DNA from: Annona cherimola
Taxonomy: Eukaryota; Streptophyta; Magnoliopsida; Magnoliales; Annonaceae
Direction: 5' to 3'
Assembly: GCA_030490835.1 (NCBI GenBank)
Contig: CM059971.1
Coordinates: forward strand, 127,380,564-127,444,563
Length of the DNA stretch: 64,000 nt
A model generated the notes under the pieces. The model did no database searches and was not told the DNA's origin. It saw only the letters and a program-made list of their open reading frames with translations. Numbering within the stretch: the stretch's first letter is position 1; each line of letters opens with the position of its first letter. Both the position numbers and the translations under genes were made by a program. This document shows positions 23,171 to 35,209 of this stretch, piece by piece.

Positions 23171-23612
23171 GGTTAATTCCAAATATGCCACTCTATTTGC
23201 CTTTAATTATAAATATACTCATTTAGTTTGAAAACTTTCACAAATACTCACTAAGCATTTCATTAATTTCAAATATATCCAATATGACAGTTAAGAAATT
23301 TAATAATTTTAAATCCCAAAATAACTCTAATCGATCAAGCATCTATTGTCATTGGTGTCATATTCAAACCTCGAAACTCATTCTGCCAAACTTCTCTCTC
23401 AAGTTGAATGGATTTCTATCATATCATTCAACTTCTGTCACAACTAAACGACTATTATTATTAAATAATAAGTATTTTGGACATTTTAATAATGAATAAT
23501 GTTGATTGACGGAATAGATATGAATGATATTTCATCGATACTTAGTGGATATAAGTGAAATTTTTCAAATTTAGTAAGTATATTTATAATTAAAGACAAA
23601 TATAAGATATAC
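23171..23612. mobile_element. Fold-back MITE
   Basis: The left arm (CCTTTAATTATAAATATACT at about 23200) and right arm (TATATTTATAATTAAAGAC at about 23580) are inverted copies that continue for about 90 bp with mismatches. Non-coding. Terminal duplications are unclear. Confidence 0.6.
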
Positions 23613-24485
23613 CTTTTATTACGCCCGATTTGGATTTCGGACTATAAATGCATAAGCATGGGTAACTAGCTGGTCGTCGCGAATATTTTCATCAATCCCG
23701 CCCCGCTCACCAACTGCCATTTATCTCAACCAAATGCGCGCGAGTCGGCACGACGTTGACCGCCGGCCAGCGAAAATGACAGTGGTAAGGAGTACTCGGT
23801 CTACGGACGAAATTCAACCTCATCCCCGCAAAGCCTGTCTTCATTAATGCAACCCATTGCCGGCGTCTGACCATCGCACCGTTATACAGCAACAAAAATA
23901 TCAACGGCGAGAATATCAGCTCCCAACCAAATAAGGAGGACACACATGTTCCTATAAAAATTTTTAGTTCAAAATCTCACCTAAGATTCGAATACGCGCT
24001 GGTGGGAACGAAAGTTTCGTTCCGCGTCCGGCGGCCAAACGAGCGCTCGTTTGGTACATTTCTTCCATCTTATATTCTTATGTTATCCTTATTTTATCCG
24101 AGCTGTGAACGGATTGCAAAGGCGGAAGAACGTGTACTTTAAATTACTGCATCTTGAGGAGCCGATGCGAAAATCCAGCCAACCGTTCGGATGCAGCAAT
24201 GCAGATCATTATCTGCATCGGAGCAACGTGGAGTAGTAAATGAAGTACGTGAGAAGCTAGGCACTATACGAATGAATCATGACCTTCTTTCGGCAATCGT
24301 TTGCCTACCAGTTCCAATGGCCAAGACAAGGACATATGAATCGTGAAAACGCTACAATGCAGAAGATGTACCGTCTCCGTATAATTTGGAATTTTTCAAC
24401 CGTTGATGGATGAGTTAATATTGAGGCGGGAGGCGATCCAGATCATCACAGCAGGCGAAATTATTTTGAGAATTTGCATCGTCAA
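23613..24485. other. GC-richer unique stretch with two palindromes
   Basis: No gene recognised. It contains the palindromes at 24005-24023 and 24035-24054 (listed separately). Short open frames are not similar to known proteins by eye. Confidence 0.4.
24005..24054. repeat. Two adjacent perfect palindromes
   Basis: 24005-24023 reads GGAACGAAAGTTTCGTTCC (9-bp arms around one G). 24035-24054 reads CCAAACGAGCGCTCGTTTGG, a perfect 20-bp palindrome. The half GCTCGTTTGG also starts the MITE at 63642, so the second may be two MITE ends joined head to head. Confidence 0.85.
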
Positions 24486-24926
24486 CCTTTTATTTTGTAT
24501 ATTAGTATTTAAGATTATAAAGTTTTCGTGGTAACATATTAGACCGTGCTAAGTTTCGGCCTTTTATTTTAAACTCTCACCCTTAAAGACTTTGAAAAAT
24601 ACTGTTAAATTCATATATAATGTCAAAAATACCTTTACATTTACATGAAAGTACGACATTCATACTGAAAAACTAACATCATTTGCACAATCGAGTCTTG
24701 CGACTCTAAAAAGATGATTGCATTCAGGAAGACGATGTCGGTTTTTAGTCATGGCTGTTTTGCTTTTCATACAGATATAAAGATATTTTAGACATTGTAT
24801 ACAAGTTTGACGATGTTTTTTAACGTCGTTAAGGGTGAGAATCTAAATTGCAAAAATCAAAATTTCATATTGTCTAATATGCTAATAGCAAACTTTGAAG
24901 TCCAAAAATGCTAATATACCAAGTTA
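24486..24926. mobile_element. MITE family D, short copy
   Basis: Long imperfect inverted ends: left TTTTGTATATTAGTATTTAA and ATTTTAAACTCTCACCCTTA; right, inverted, TTGGTATATTAGCATTTTTG and AGATTCTCACCCTTAACG. About 440 bp, non-coding. The same ends border the 1.9-kb element at 59780-61712. Confidence 0.65.
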
Positions 24927-26172
24927 GAAAACTGATTCCGTGCTCTTCTTCCCAGTGGGGGGATTGTAGAAGGCCGCCAGGTAAATCGTAAATGTGCAAC
25001 TGCATGTAGGTGGACTGGTGCTGTATGTCATTGGGCCCTGCGACATGCAGCGAGCCTGAAGCACAGGCAGGATGGTCCCATGCACGGGGCAAGATGGTCC
25101 TGTGACTAAGGTGCAAATCAGGCCAGATGATACTGTGTCAGGGTAAACTCAACCCGGCGTGAAGGTTTTAAAAGGTCGCCAATACAAATTTTTCCAAGTC
25201 AAATCTGAAAATTTGTGATTTTTTTTTTTTTAAAAAAAACTATTTTAGCCTACCCAGTCTTATCCCTGTTAAACTTATATGTTGATTCCTATAACTTATT
25301 CTTAATGTGTTAAATTAAAATACTGCTAGCTACAAAATCGTAACTATTTCGATGAAAATGGGAAATGGATAAAAATTTGTACATAATATTTTCAAATAAT
25401 GGTTCTTTTAATGCATGTTCAAGATCATCACAGCGGATGGAAAGAGATGTAAATTTTAATTTCTAAACATTTTTATTTTCGATATTGTTTTTTCCACATT
25501 AATTTCTTATTTTTAATATATAGTAACCCACATTTTTTGATTTTCTCATTCGTAACGCAATATCTTATTTCTTAATATACAATAATCTCCAATCATCTAA
25601 TCCCTTCATCCAAATCGATTGGGCGATGTAGAACTTGCCGCGAAAAAAGTGGAGGAGAAATTTTGAAAAAAAAAAATTTAAAACTAAAGAGGAATTAAAT
25701 ATGATAGAGGTAATGCTTGAAAGTAAAATATAAAGATAAAATATAGATGTATTAAATTATATATAGAGAGATAATAATAAAAAGCAAAGCAACTAAAATT
25801 TTAATTCGCACCGAGATGTGTAAGAACTAAGAAGAGGGTTTTTTTTTTTTTTCTTTTTTACTAAATGCGTAATGCGCTCTAAACACACACACATATATAT
25901 AGATACGATTGCCTCAATCCAAATTATCTCACGATTCGGAATTTATCCTAACTTTTCCAAAATACTAACTATGTAGTAGGGCCGGGTTCCGAATTTAAAT
26001 GGCCAATTTTCACTCCGTAATTTCATTTCCATTCATGAATGGCGATGGTCTCCACAACATTTATGGACGGTTCCCGAATATAAATGAAACATTTTTAATG
26101 CAAAACAACCGTTCGATCGTTTAAATTTAAATCGCAATTTGCGAAACAAAATAAAAACCTTGAAAAATGAAA
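24927..26172. other. Non-coding stretch
   Basis: AT-rich with A/T runs and no recognisable gene. A small GC-rich part at 24940-25120 has an open frame on - with no known similarity. Confidence 0.4.
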
Positions 26173-26180
26173 TGTCGGAC

Positions 26181-27453
26181 CAATGTTATTAAAATCGGAC
26201 CGGACCGGCCGGTTCGACTGGTCCGACCGGGAACCGGTCCGAAATCCGGTTCGAATCTATACGGTTCGGTTCAAAAGGAAAAAATCGTCCGAACCGGTAA
26301 ACCGCGCGGTCGAACCGGCATGACCGGTTCAACCGGGTTCAACCGGTTCGGTAATAAACTAATATTAAATATATATATTAAAAAAAAAAACGGAGGATCG
26401 ACCGATCGAATCGATCAACCGATTCAGCCAGCCGACGCCCAATCTCTTTTCTTCCCCTTACTGGAAAGTGGAAACCCTAGCCGACGCCGTCTTTCTTCCT
26501 CGTCGCCGTTCCTCGTCGCCGTCCGCTGCAGTCGCTGCCATCCGGGCGCCTCATCAGCCGTCTTCTTCGTCGCCGGGAGCTACATGCGCTGCCGCTGACT
26601 CGTCCGTCCGTCATCGTCTTCGTCGCTAGGCTGCAATCGCCGTGCCATCGTCTTCCAGTATTCGTCGCCATCCGCGTCTGCAGCGCCGGGCACTGGACGC
26701 GCTGCTGCCAGCTTAGTCCGTCGGCGACTCTGCCAATCTGCCTCTGCTTGCTCGTCAGCTCGTCCGTGGGCACTCGTCAGTCGTCAGGTTGCTCCGGTCT
26801 CAAACTTCCGCCCGCCGTCTCTGCCTCTGTTTGCTCCGGTCGTCGTCTCTCCGGTGAGCAGCGCAAAACAGCAACAGAAATTTTTTGTCGCTGTGCAGGA
26901 TGAGGAAGTACAGCGTGCTTGGCGAAGTGAGATAGTTTAGATGAAGATATTGAGCTGAATGGATGCCTCTCATTGCTGCATTGATAACCAGATCTGAAAA
27001 TCCTGGATGACAGAAAATTAGTTGGGGCTGTGGCTGCCCAATTGTAAACTTGCTTGTTCCACTGAGTTTTGGACTTCTTCCAGCTTTGAGGTTTTTAGTG
27101 AATAGTGATTTTATCACGCGTAATGGTGGACGTTCCTGGACTTTTTTGTTTACAACCTCTGCTTTTTTTGTGATCCTGATGAGACATCTAGCAGAAATTC
27201 AACATATATATGTACTTAATTTTTTAAAACTCGCTATTAATTTTTCCTGCATGTTTTGTTCTTATATTGTGGTCCTTAAAATCCAATATATATATTTAGG
27301 ATTTATAAAAACATAAGTTTATCAATATATTTATTTAAAATTTAAAAAAATTTAATATTTATGATGTCATAAATATGTCATGCTGACGTCACCGGTTCGA
27401 ACCAGACCAGTTCCTTTAGCGGTTCAATCACCGGTTCGGTTCTGACAACATTG
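26181..27453. mobile_element. hAT-like element with GC-rich cargo (family Z)
   Basis: The termini are CAATGTT and AACATTG, with subterminal ACCGG/CCGGT-rich repeats in opposite orientation at both ends. A perfect 8-bp duplication TGTCGGAC flanks it (26173-26180 and 27454-27461). The centre (about 26420-26860) is GC-rich and unlike its surroundings, with many CGTCG words and open frames on both strands but no domain I recognise. No transposase. The cargo may be captured host sequence or a promoter-like CpG-rich filler. Confidence 0.8.
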
Positions 27454-27461
27454 TGTCGGAC

Positions 27462-28640
27462 CCAGCTGATGCACGGCTTGGAATCTGAAGCACGCTTACG
27501 TGCGCGGTACGGCCGTATGGGGTGTGCGAGGACTCTGTGGGTGTGACGGTGTTTATATTTCCAGAATAGCCGAATACTGCGGCTTGGGTTACTTGAAAAC
27601 CGCGTCTTGTGCGTCCAAACCGTAGATTTGATGGACACAGAAATACAAAGGTTTGTTTTACATGGGTCCACCTTCAAGGGGATCGAACCACCCCCGCGTT
27701 TTGTTACCTGTTTCCATCCAAATCATCTGGCCTCGAGCAAGAAATGTGTAGAACTACTGATTTATATATCAATGTCAAAACTGTTAATTTAAGCTATACT
27801 ACTTAAATAAATATTGACTGATTTTATAAATTATTATAATATTTAATGCATTTATGGATGAATTTGAGGGACTTTCATATGTTACGCATTAGTTCTATGT
27901 ATTTTAAGCAAGTACGGCGCACCCAAATTTTGATCGACGTGATTTTTCACCATCTAATAAAATAAATGATTCTAGACAACGCGATTTGATAAATGTTGAT
28001 TTGGATAGCAACTTGTGGCTCATTCATGAGGTTCTCATGAAATTTGGGTGGGAAGCTCAACGCCACCAAATGGGAACTACATTTATTGTTTTATTGATTT
28101 TTTACATTTATTGTTCAAGTTATTGATTTTTAATTTTAAGATATAGACGCACTACAAAATCTCCAAAAGGAATTTTTTAATGTAAAATAAAAAGCAAATG
28201 CATAATTTTAGTATTAAAGTGACAAGAAGTAAATAGATAAATGATAGTGACAAAAATGGAATCATTGAAATATTGATGGAGTGCAAGTTACGTAGAAATT
28301 GGCAGCCGCATATAAAGAAGTCAGAAGATCTTTTTACACGTATAAGGAATACTTGGTTGGTCAACTTGAAAAATTATGAGAAAAAACGATTTCATAAAAA
28401 AAAAAAAAAAATACACGACATCTTCGATTAAGACTTGAGGAGAAGTGGTGGAAGCTTTACAATCAGAGCCTAGAGAAAACGAGAGAGGATGAGAGGATGA
28501 CGTTCTTGGAGAGCAACATCCCTTTTCTTTTTCAAAATTTTCTTTATAAATGTCTCTTTTGTGAGTTGGCGTGCAATTTCTTGAGTTAAAAAGCTTGAAA
28601 AAGATCTTATTATGGGATGAAATTAACGAGATTAGGTATA
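27462..28640. other. Non-coding stretch
   Basis: No gene recognised. It has A/T-rich and unique parts; an A run of 17 lies at about 28397-28413. Confidence 0.4.
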
Positions 28641-28720
28641 TTTTGCTTGTTTATTTAAGGGGTCAAAGTGGCAACAGGGTATGACAACTTAAATAGCATC
28701 AGAGCTCTAAGGTTAGCTCA
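28640..28720 (+). mobile_element. Possible Ty1/copia LTR end and primer-binding site relic
   Basis: At 28697, AGCATCAGAGCTCTAAGGTT resembles the initiator-methionine primer-binding site context (TGGTATCAGAGC) of Ty1/copia elements, preceded by a TGACA-type end. No LTR pair or polyprotein remains, so this is a weak call. Confidence 0.25.
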
Positions 28721-28899
28721 CGCAGCTTTTATCTGTGGACAAGGTATCGAGTAGTATGACTTTCTCATGTATTATACTTGAGATGGTCTGTTTGATAAGT
28801 GTCTTGCATGCATTAAGCGAATCATGACAACAATTCAAGATAGTGGGGCCTCAACTTTTGTAATACGGTTGGATTAGTTTAGACCATGGATCAAGGGAA

Positions 28900-29918
28900 T
28901 AGTGTTAGAATTCGCTTTTCTACAATCTGAACCTGAAGAATCCGAATTCGGTGAACCCGATTTGTAAATGCAATAGGATTAGGGTTCAAGTGAACCCGAG
29001 TCCGATTTCTATTTTATATGTATTATAAAATATATTTTATATATAATATTTGAGCAATATTTGTTTATATTTTTTGTATTTTATGTTATTTATATTTATA
29101 AATACATGTTTGACATATTGTAATTATATTATAAATAAAGGATATTATTTTCATTTTTTTTATTTTATAATCTTCTTCATTTATCTTGTTTTTTTATATT
29201 AAATTTTTTCTAAAGATATTCTTTATAGATGAATGATTCTATTAGTCCGGGCTAAGCAGATGTCTCACTTAGCTTATTTTAAAAAACTCATTTACAACAA
29301 ATTTTTTTATTTTTTCTTCATACACTTGTTTATCTAAGTATATTTAACATATAAAATAATTTTTACAATTTTTAGATATGTGTATATGTTTTTTTTAGGT
29401 TTTTAAAGATAAAAGTATTTTAAATACATATATACATAGATAATTAAAAATCTCAAATATATATATATATATGTGCACATATCCAAAAATGGTAAAACTT
29501 GGTTTATATGTTAAATACACTTAGTTAAACAAGTGTATGAAGAGAAAAACAAAGGGAGTTTTTGTAAATGAGGTTTTTAAGGTGGGTTAAGCGGGACATT
29601 TGCTTAGCCCGGGCTAGCAGAATCACTCTTTATCTTTATATTGTTGTATTTTTTAAAAATATGTGGTTTGACTATATATTATTATGTTTACGTATATGAT
29701 TTGTTATTATTATACATTCATATAAAATTTTAAACCTATCACTCTTGAATAAAATGTAAATTTAGCAACTTAAATTTCAACCTGAAACTCAACTCGAACC
29801 CGATTTTCAAAAATAGGATTAGGGTTTAGGTTTTATATAAACGGTTATGGTTGATGTTTTATAAATAGGGTCAGGGTTGAGGTAAACTCGAGTTTCATGA
29901 GTTAGAGCTGCACCCCTA
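28900..29918. mobile_element. hAT-like element, family Y copy 3, inverted, carrying MITE X copy 2
   Basis: The right end GAGCTGCACCCCTA and the interior match the 5503 and 19143 copies. The left end has decayed and its position is approximate. Removing the insertion at 29233-29627 leaves about 624 bp, near the sizes of copies 1 and 2. Its interior interruption falls at a point that is unbroken in copy 1 (near 5790). Confidence 0.6.
29233..29627. mobile_element. MITE family X copy 2, intact
   Basis: Ends AATGATTCTATTAGTCCGGG and, inverted, AGTGATTCTGCTAGCCCGGG; then GGCTAAGC on both sides. 395 bp, non-coding, with a palindromic AT-rich core around (AT)n at 29456-29471. It supplies the empty-site comparison for the LTR insertion at 18945. 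A clean target duplication is not seen. Confidence 0.75.
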
Positions 29919-29930
29919 GGCTGAATACAC

Positions 29931-30260
29931 TGAGACGTGATACGGTGCACTCGGTGCACTTGATTGCAAAAATTTATTTTTACAAATTATTTTATACAAC
30001 CGTTAATCTATGTATATTTAACATATATAATAATTTTTTACCATTTTAGATACTTTTAGATATTTGTTTTTTATTTTCTTTAAATCAGTGGCATTTTCGT
30101 AACTAATTTTTAAAAATTGAAAATAAATATCTAAAAAACTCTAAAAATAGTAAAAATTGATACATATGTAAAATAAATCTAAATTAACTACTACATAAAA
30201 CAATTTTAAAAAATAAAAATAAATAGATGAAATGCACCCGGGTGCATTCGATCACCCCTG
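29931..30260. mobile_element. hAT-like MITE (family A)
   Basis: The flanks GAATACAC (29923-29930 and 30261-30268) are a perfect 8-bp duplication. The ends are TGAGACGTGATACGGTGCAC and, inverted, CAGGGGTGATCGAATGCACC. The core (ATATGTTTAACAT-like, then its complement) is an AT-rich palindrome. Non-coding. It abuts family Y copy 3. Confidence 0.75.
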
Positions 30261-30268
30261 GAATACAC

Positions 30269-30871
30269 CACCACCACATCGTGGTGATTGGCTGATGGCA
30301 GCATCAGCGGCAAAAGGTGCCCATTTCAGAAACTTCTATTCATTTGCTGCAAATATGAAAGTTGAGGAGTAGAAGCGCTCATTTCAAAATCTAAGGGACT
30401 AATATGCAAATTCCCTTCTTGTTAGGGAATGGAGGTATTTGCGGCAGATGGCGAAAAAGAGCACGGTTTTGCGGGTCGGAAAAAATTCTGTTGCTGGGTG
30501 CATCGAAAATAAGATATTAATTAAAAAACAATACAATTACTCAATAAAATCTAAAAAGGACATACAAATAACGGGAGTGTTTATTAACACCATAAATTTC
30601 CTTTCATTTTCACCATTTTCTACAGTCTCATAATTTTTCAGTATACCAAACTTCCCTTTTATATTAATTGAGCTTTGATCGAAAAGTGGGAGGCGTCATA
30701 TGTACGACACCTGCCCTGCCCTGACCTCCATGGAATATTGACGTTGATCATCGATTTGTACCAGTCATCCAAGAAGAATTGAAGGATGCCGAGGTGCTTT
30801 TTGGTTGCGATGAGTCAAAACACGCATTTTCCGTCTCTACGGCGTCACGTTTCATGCATAAATTAGCACTC
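30269..30871. other. Non-coding stretch
   Basis: Several short open frames but no known domain or splice pattern. It ends at the target site of the two SINE-like insertions. Confidence 0.4.
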
Positions 30872-30883
30872 AAGTACGGCTGT

Positions 30884-31123
30884 TTGAGTTCGAATCCGCA
30901 TTTGGGATTTCGTCCAGAAATGAGAAATGAGGAAAAAATTATCAGTGGGAGCTGTGGTCTCCTGTCTGTCCGGTTGTTTGTGGGAGCAGTGGTCTCCCGT
31001 TTGGTTGTTGGAAGCCATATCTTCCTGATTATTTAGTGGAGCAGTGTCTCCAGATTTGTAAGAATGTCTCAGGCCTTTAATGTAATGTGTGTTGAGATGT
31101 ATGTAAATATATTCCAATTAAAA
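30884..31123 (+). mobile_element. 5'-truncated SINE-like element 1
   Basis: It begins next to a Pol III B-box-like sequence (GAGTTCGAATCCGC at 30886-30899) and ends in AATTAAAAA. It is flanked by AAGTACGGCTGT (30872-30883) and AAGTACGACTGT (31124-31135), 11 of 12 identical. There is no A box, so the 5' end is lost. The repeated GGAGCAGTGGTCTCC words are unique to this element in the window. Confidence 0.65.
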
Positions 31124-31135
31124 AAGTACGACTGT

Positions 31136-31297
31136 CAGAGTGAGCAGGTTTCACATTGTGGCTTGTTTGCCACAAATGCAGGTTTCGATTCTACTCGGGA
31201 GCATGTCTCCCTTTCCCACCCTTAATGTAATCACCTGTTTCAATTCTACCAGGGAGCATGTCTCCTTTTCCCTCCATTAAGGTAATAAAAATAAAAA
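31136..31297 (+). mobile_element. SINE-like element 2 at the same target
   Basis: It runs from the second AAGTACGACTGT to a poly-A end followed by a third copy, AAGTACGGCTGT (31298-31309). A tRNA-like stem TGTGGC-TTGTTT-GCCACA precedes a B-box-like AGGTTTCGATTCTAC. It contains two copies of a roughly 55-bp unit with GGGAGCATGTCTCC. Confidence 0.6.
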
Positions 31298-31309
31298 AAG
31301 TACGGCTGT

Positions 31310-32815
31310 CGGATAATAGCTGGTGCATATTCAACGTGGACAAGCCAATGAAATGATTCGTTTTCTTATCTACTCCTGCCCAATGAAAAATTTTGCAAAA
31401 TAACAAGAGTTTTCATATTTAAACTTTTCAAATCTAAAACTTGTCACTCTCCAATATAAAAAAAAAAAAATTTACTTGCCACAATTGTCTCATTTTTTTT
31501 ATATTTCTTCACATTTTCCAGTATATATTACTTTACTTTTCAATCATTTCTACACAACTATCTATATAACTAACTTATTTTATTTTATTTTAATTTTATT
31601 TATTTCTCATATTATTTTCTTTTATTCTAAAAATTTTTATACAAAAAACATTTCATCCAAAAGTTCTACAACTTTCCAAACTCACTTTTAAATTAAAACT
31701 TTTCAAACTTTACAACTACTGTATTTTAATTGTTTATTTACTTCATCCTATTAAATCATTCTATTTTTCAATTATTTTTATATAATTATTCATACATCTA
31801 TCGTATCACATCATTTTTTTTAAAAAAAAAAATTTTTTATTAAAAGATTCATCGTTTCCCATACACACCTAGTGAGGAGTAGAAATAATAATAATTTGGG
31901 CAGTTCAAATTTTAAGCGAATAAAAGTGTAATTCGGTTTATTATAATTAGCATCATCATCATCTTCATCGTGTTCCTCGTTCATGCCACGCGTCGAAACA
32001 AGGTGGTTTGCCATCTCCAGAGACACTGCAGCGAAATCTGCTGCCAATTTTTGGGAGGCCTTGCAAGCGTCCAAACGCAATCGCGCATGTCTGGGTCGAG
32101 ACAAGATCAGCCGCAATCGCACCTGTCTGGAATCGCTTCCCACTTCCTCCCCTCAATCAGATGCCGCGATACCACAGTCGCCGTTTGTTTTTGGGATCGG
32201 ATCACAACCACAGCATTTGCCGAAGGTTTAGATCATCACAAGGTGATTCATATTCAGGGCCCAAAGTCCTGAGACAGTAAATTTCTTATGCTACTAGAAA
32301 AAGCAAGCTTAAGTGGAACGAAAGTACGAAACACGAAGGTAGCCAATCACGTGGAAAGATTTTTTTTTGTTTTTTTCCCCCCTTAAAAGAAATGAAATCA
32401 AGTCTCGGTTGTTAGTGGTTAATAGTTTAATACTTTTTTCAAAAGGTCATATTTCATTAAAAATTCCGATTGATTTGAGCGGATTTGGGGGGTCCTCAGT
32501 CATTTTATAGGGAGTGGACCGTCCGTGCATACCACAAAACATCGATCACGAGTTTGTCCTCGATCGAGTAAGAGTTGGCTGCGAGAGGAAGTCAAGCACT
32601 CTCAAGCGTTGGTGACGCAGCAGCCGCGGGGTATAGTTTCTAACTCGGTGTTCACATGCCGTAAGACTTAAGACAGGAACAGCACAAAGGGAGAAATAAA
32701 AACGCATTTTCTTCCGGTGCGCTTTTTAAGAATTCAGATCCCGGACGTCGTATAGCAGGCGCCAGAAATTCTCGTCTTCCAGCCCTAGAGCTATAGCCGA
32801 ATCGAGGTTTCGTCC
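31310..32815. other. LACS4 upstream region with MITE remains
   Basis: Two degraded family B MITEs (31408-31690 and about 31690-31870). From 31970 the DNA is GC-richer; two 19-bp near-identical words (CGCAATCGCGCATGTCTGG at 32076 and a variant at 32112) make a short tandem. A G-box CACGTG lies at 32348-32353. The presumed promoter is near 32690-32800. No gene seen before LACS4. Confidence 0.45.
31408..31690. mobile_element. Tourist-like MITE (family B), degraded
   Basis: The interior carries CTTGTCACTCTCCAATAT, TTTCTACACAACTATCTATA and CATTTCATCCAAAAG in the family order. The terminal repeats have drifted. The next 180 bases look like part of a second copy. Confidence 0.55.
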
Positions 32816-35175
32816 ATGGCGGAGTCGAAGAAGAAGTACCTCATCGAGGTGGAGAAAGCTAAGGATGCGGCGAACGGGAGACCATCCGTCGGTCCCGTGT
32901 ATCGTAGCCTTTTCGCGAAGGACGGATTTCCGCCGCCCGTTGAAGGAATGGACAGCTGCTGGGACGTTTTTCGGTCAGTATCAATCTTCTTGGTTTGCCA
33001 TTTGGTTTTTGTTCGTTGCTCGTAAATCGGGTCTCTGCTTGTCAAATTTGTGCCGGGTCTTCATGCATGCATGATGCAGAGTCCGGTGAGCTGTAGGGAG
33101 GGTGGCGGGGATGGAGTAGATGTTGCGCTTACCTACTTCTTTATTGCTCTCTACCCGTGCTTTTTGAACATTAACTTCGCTCAGCGGTACACCTTCAGCC
33201 AATAGGCCCAATACATGTTCGGAGGTACTTGTCAGGTAGAATCTCACCCAAACGCGGGTTTGCCGCTGCTTCTGTGTTGGTGCCCGGGGCCCCGTGCGCC
33301 GTTTTCCTGGTCTTCGGGCTGATGGATCATTATAGCCGTCCAGATTGAGTAGTCAGTGTTTGCCACTAGTAATTATATCAAATCCCCGATAGCCGGCTGG
33401 CGCAGGTTCTTTCGTTGCCGCGATGCTAAATGAAAAGCACGGATTGCCTACTGGTTGGTCAGATGTGCATTTAGTGGTGTATGATGCTAAGTTAAAGACA
33501 CGGATAGCTTACTGGTTGGTCAGATGCGTGTTTAGTCGTTACTCGTGAATGTGTGGGATCTCCATATTCCAGGAATTAGACCGCCAGAACTTCGAACTCC
33601 GTAGTCGTGAGTTTCAGCCATCAGAGCAATGGTCGTGATCACCATATCGTTGGTGCCCCATGTACCAAATATCTGGATGGTTTACTGGTATGAGGTTTTG
33701 GCCGATCGAATTAATGATTCTGATTAACATGAATTTGATGCTCCTGTAGCTATCCCAATAAGATGAAGAGCTCTGTTTATGAGAACCCTGGACCATCGAT
33801 TGAAAAAATTGGACGACGATATGACTTTTAGTAGAAACATCCAGCAAATGTCATATAAACGAATTTTTCTTGTAGGCAGAAACACCACTAGCAACAATAT
33901 GCAGGGAGTTCCTGCGGAGTTCCAATTGAAGCCCCATAAGATCTTAGTAGAGTAGTTACTATCTAAAAGAGTTCTTCACTTTCCAATTGTTAATACTGGA
34001 TGAACTATATATTGTTCAATACACCACCTAAGAACACTCGATTCTCAAGAATTCTTGTCCAAACAAACTACAGACTCTTAAGTCCCAGTCAATTGTTGGA
34101 TTTTTTTATTTTTTTATTTTTGTGAAAAAGAATTCATTGACTGTTATTAATTGAAATAATTGCTTATGGAAAAAAGACTTTCTCAGACAAGGTACAATAA
34201 TTGGCATTTACTGGAATTGGGAACCCATAATAACGTTTTCAGATTTAACATCTCTATTCAAAAATTTGAAAGATCTAGATTTTTTCCCCATGAGATTTAA
34301 AATTTTGATATCATAAAAGCAATTAGGAACATCAATCTTTGACGATCCTACAAAGGTGTGTATTTGATCATATTATTATTTGTTGCTTTGCATGTGTGCA
34401 AGGTTGGATGGCTGAACACAATTTACAAATTTCTAACCCGACTTGAACAAATTTTGATATCATAAAAGCAATTAGGAACATCAGTCTTTGACGATCCTAC
34501 AAAGGTGTGTATTTGATCATATTATTATTTGTTGCTTTGCATGTGTGCAAGGTTGGATGGCTGAACACAATTTACAAATTTCTAATCTGACTTGAACAAA
34601 TTTTGATATCATAAAAGCAATTAGGAACATCAATCTTTGACGATCCTACAAAGGTGTGTATTTGATCATATTATTATTTGTTGCTTTGCATGTGTGCAAG
34701 GTTGGATGGCTGAACACAATTTACAAATTTCTAATCTGACTTGAACACAAAGCTTTGTGCATATAGCATGCTGTTCCTCTCATTGGGTCCTCTTTCTATT
34801 TTAAGAACTTTCAAACAAATTCTGGTAGCTTACATAAATAATGACATCCTCTAATGTCACCTTTTATAAATAAAGTAACTTGTAGGACATTTCAGAAGAT
34901 TATTGAAGCCTAATAGACTGCTTTCAGAACACAAGTCATGTAGACCACCCCTATTGCCATTGTGGTCTGAATGTATGTAAATTTGTGGGTTTTATTCTCT
35001 CTCCTGAATGTTGCGTGACTCCAAAATTTATCCTGAGCTTGTTGGGGAAACTCCATGTCCCGTTGTGACTAGTGATATTCCACTTGAATCCTTTATGGCC
35101 AATAAATGCATTGTATAATTTAATGATATTCACATCTGTTATGACCAAGAAATGCATCATATGATTTCATGATAT

Positions 35176-35209
<34 letters not shown>

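Noticed and set aside
26167..26773. Open frames on both strands in the GC-rich part of family Z
   Set aside because: Low-complexity CGTCG words keep several frames open at once; no domain and it lies inside a transposon.
31175..31290. CRISPR-like repeated units
   Set aside because: Only two imperfect units in plant nuclear DNA, explained by a SINE-like element.
32000..32275. Open frames in three phases before LACS4
   Set aside because: The frames overlap each other and have no known domain; this is upstream DNA of LACS4.
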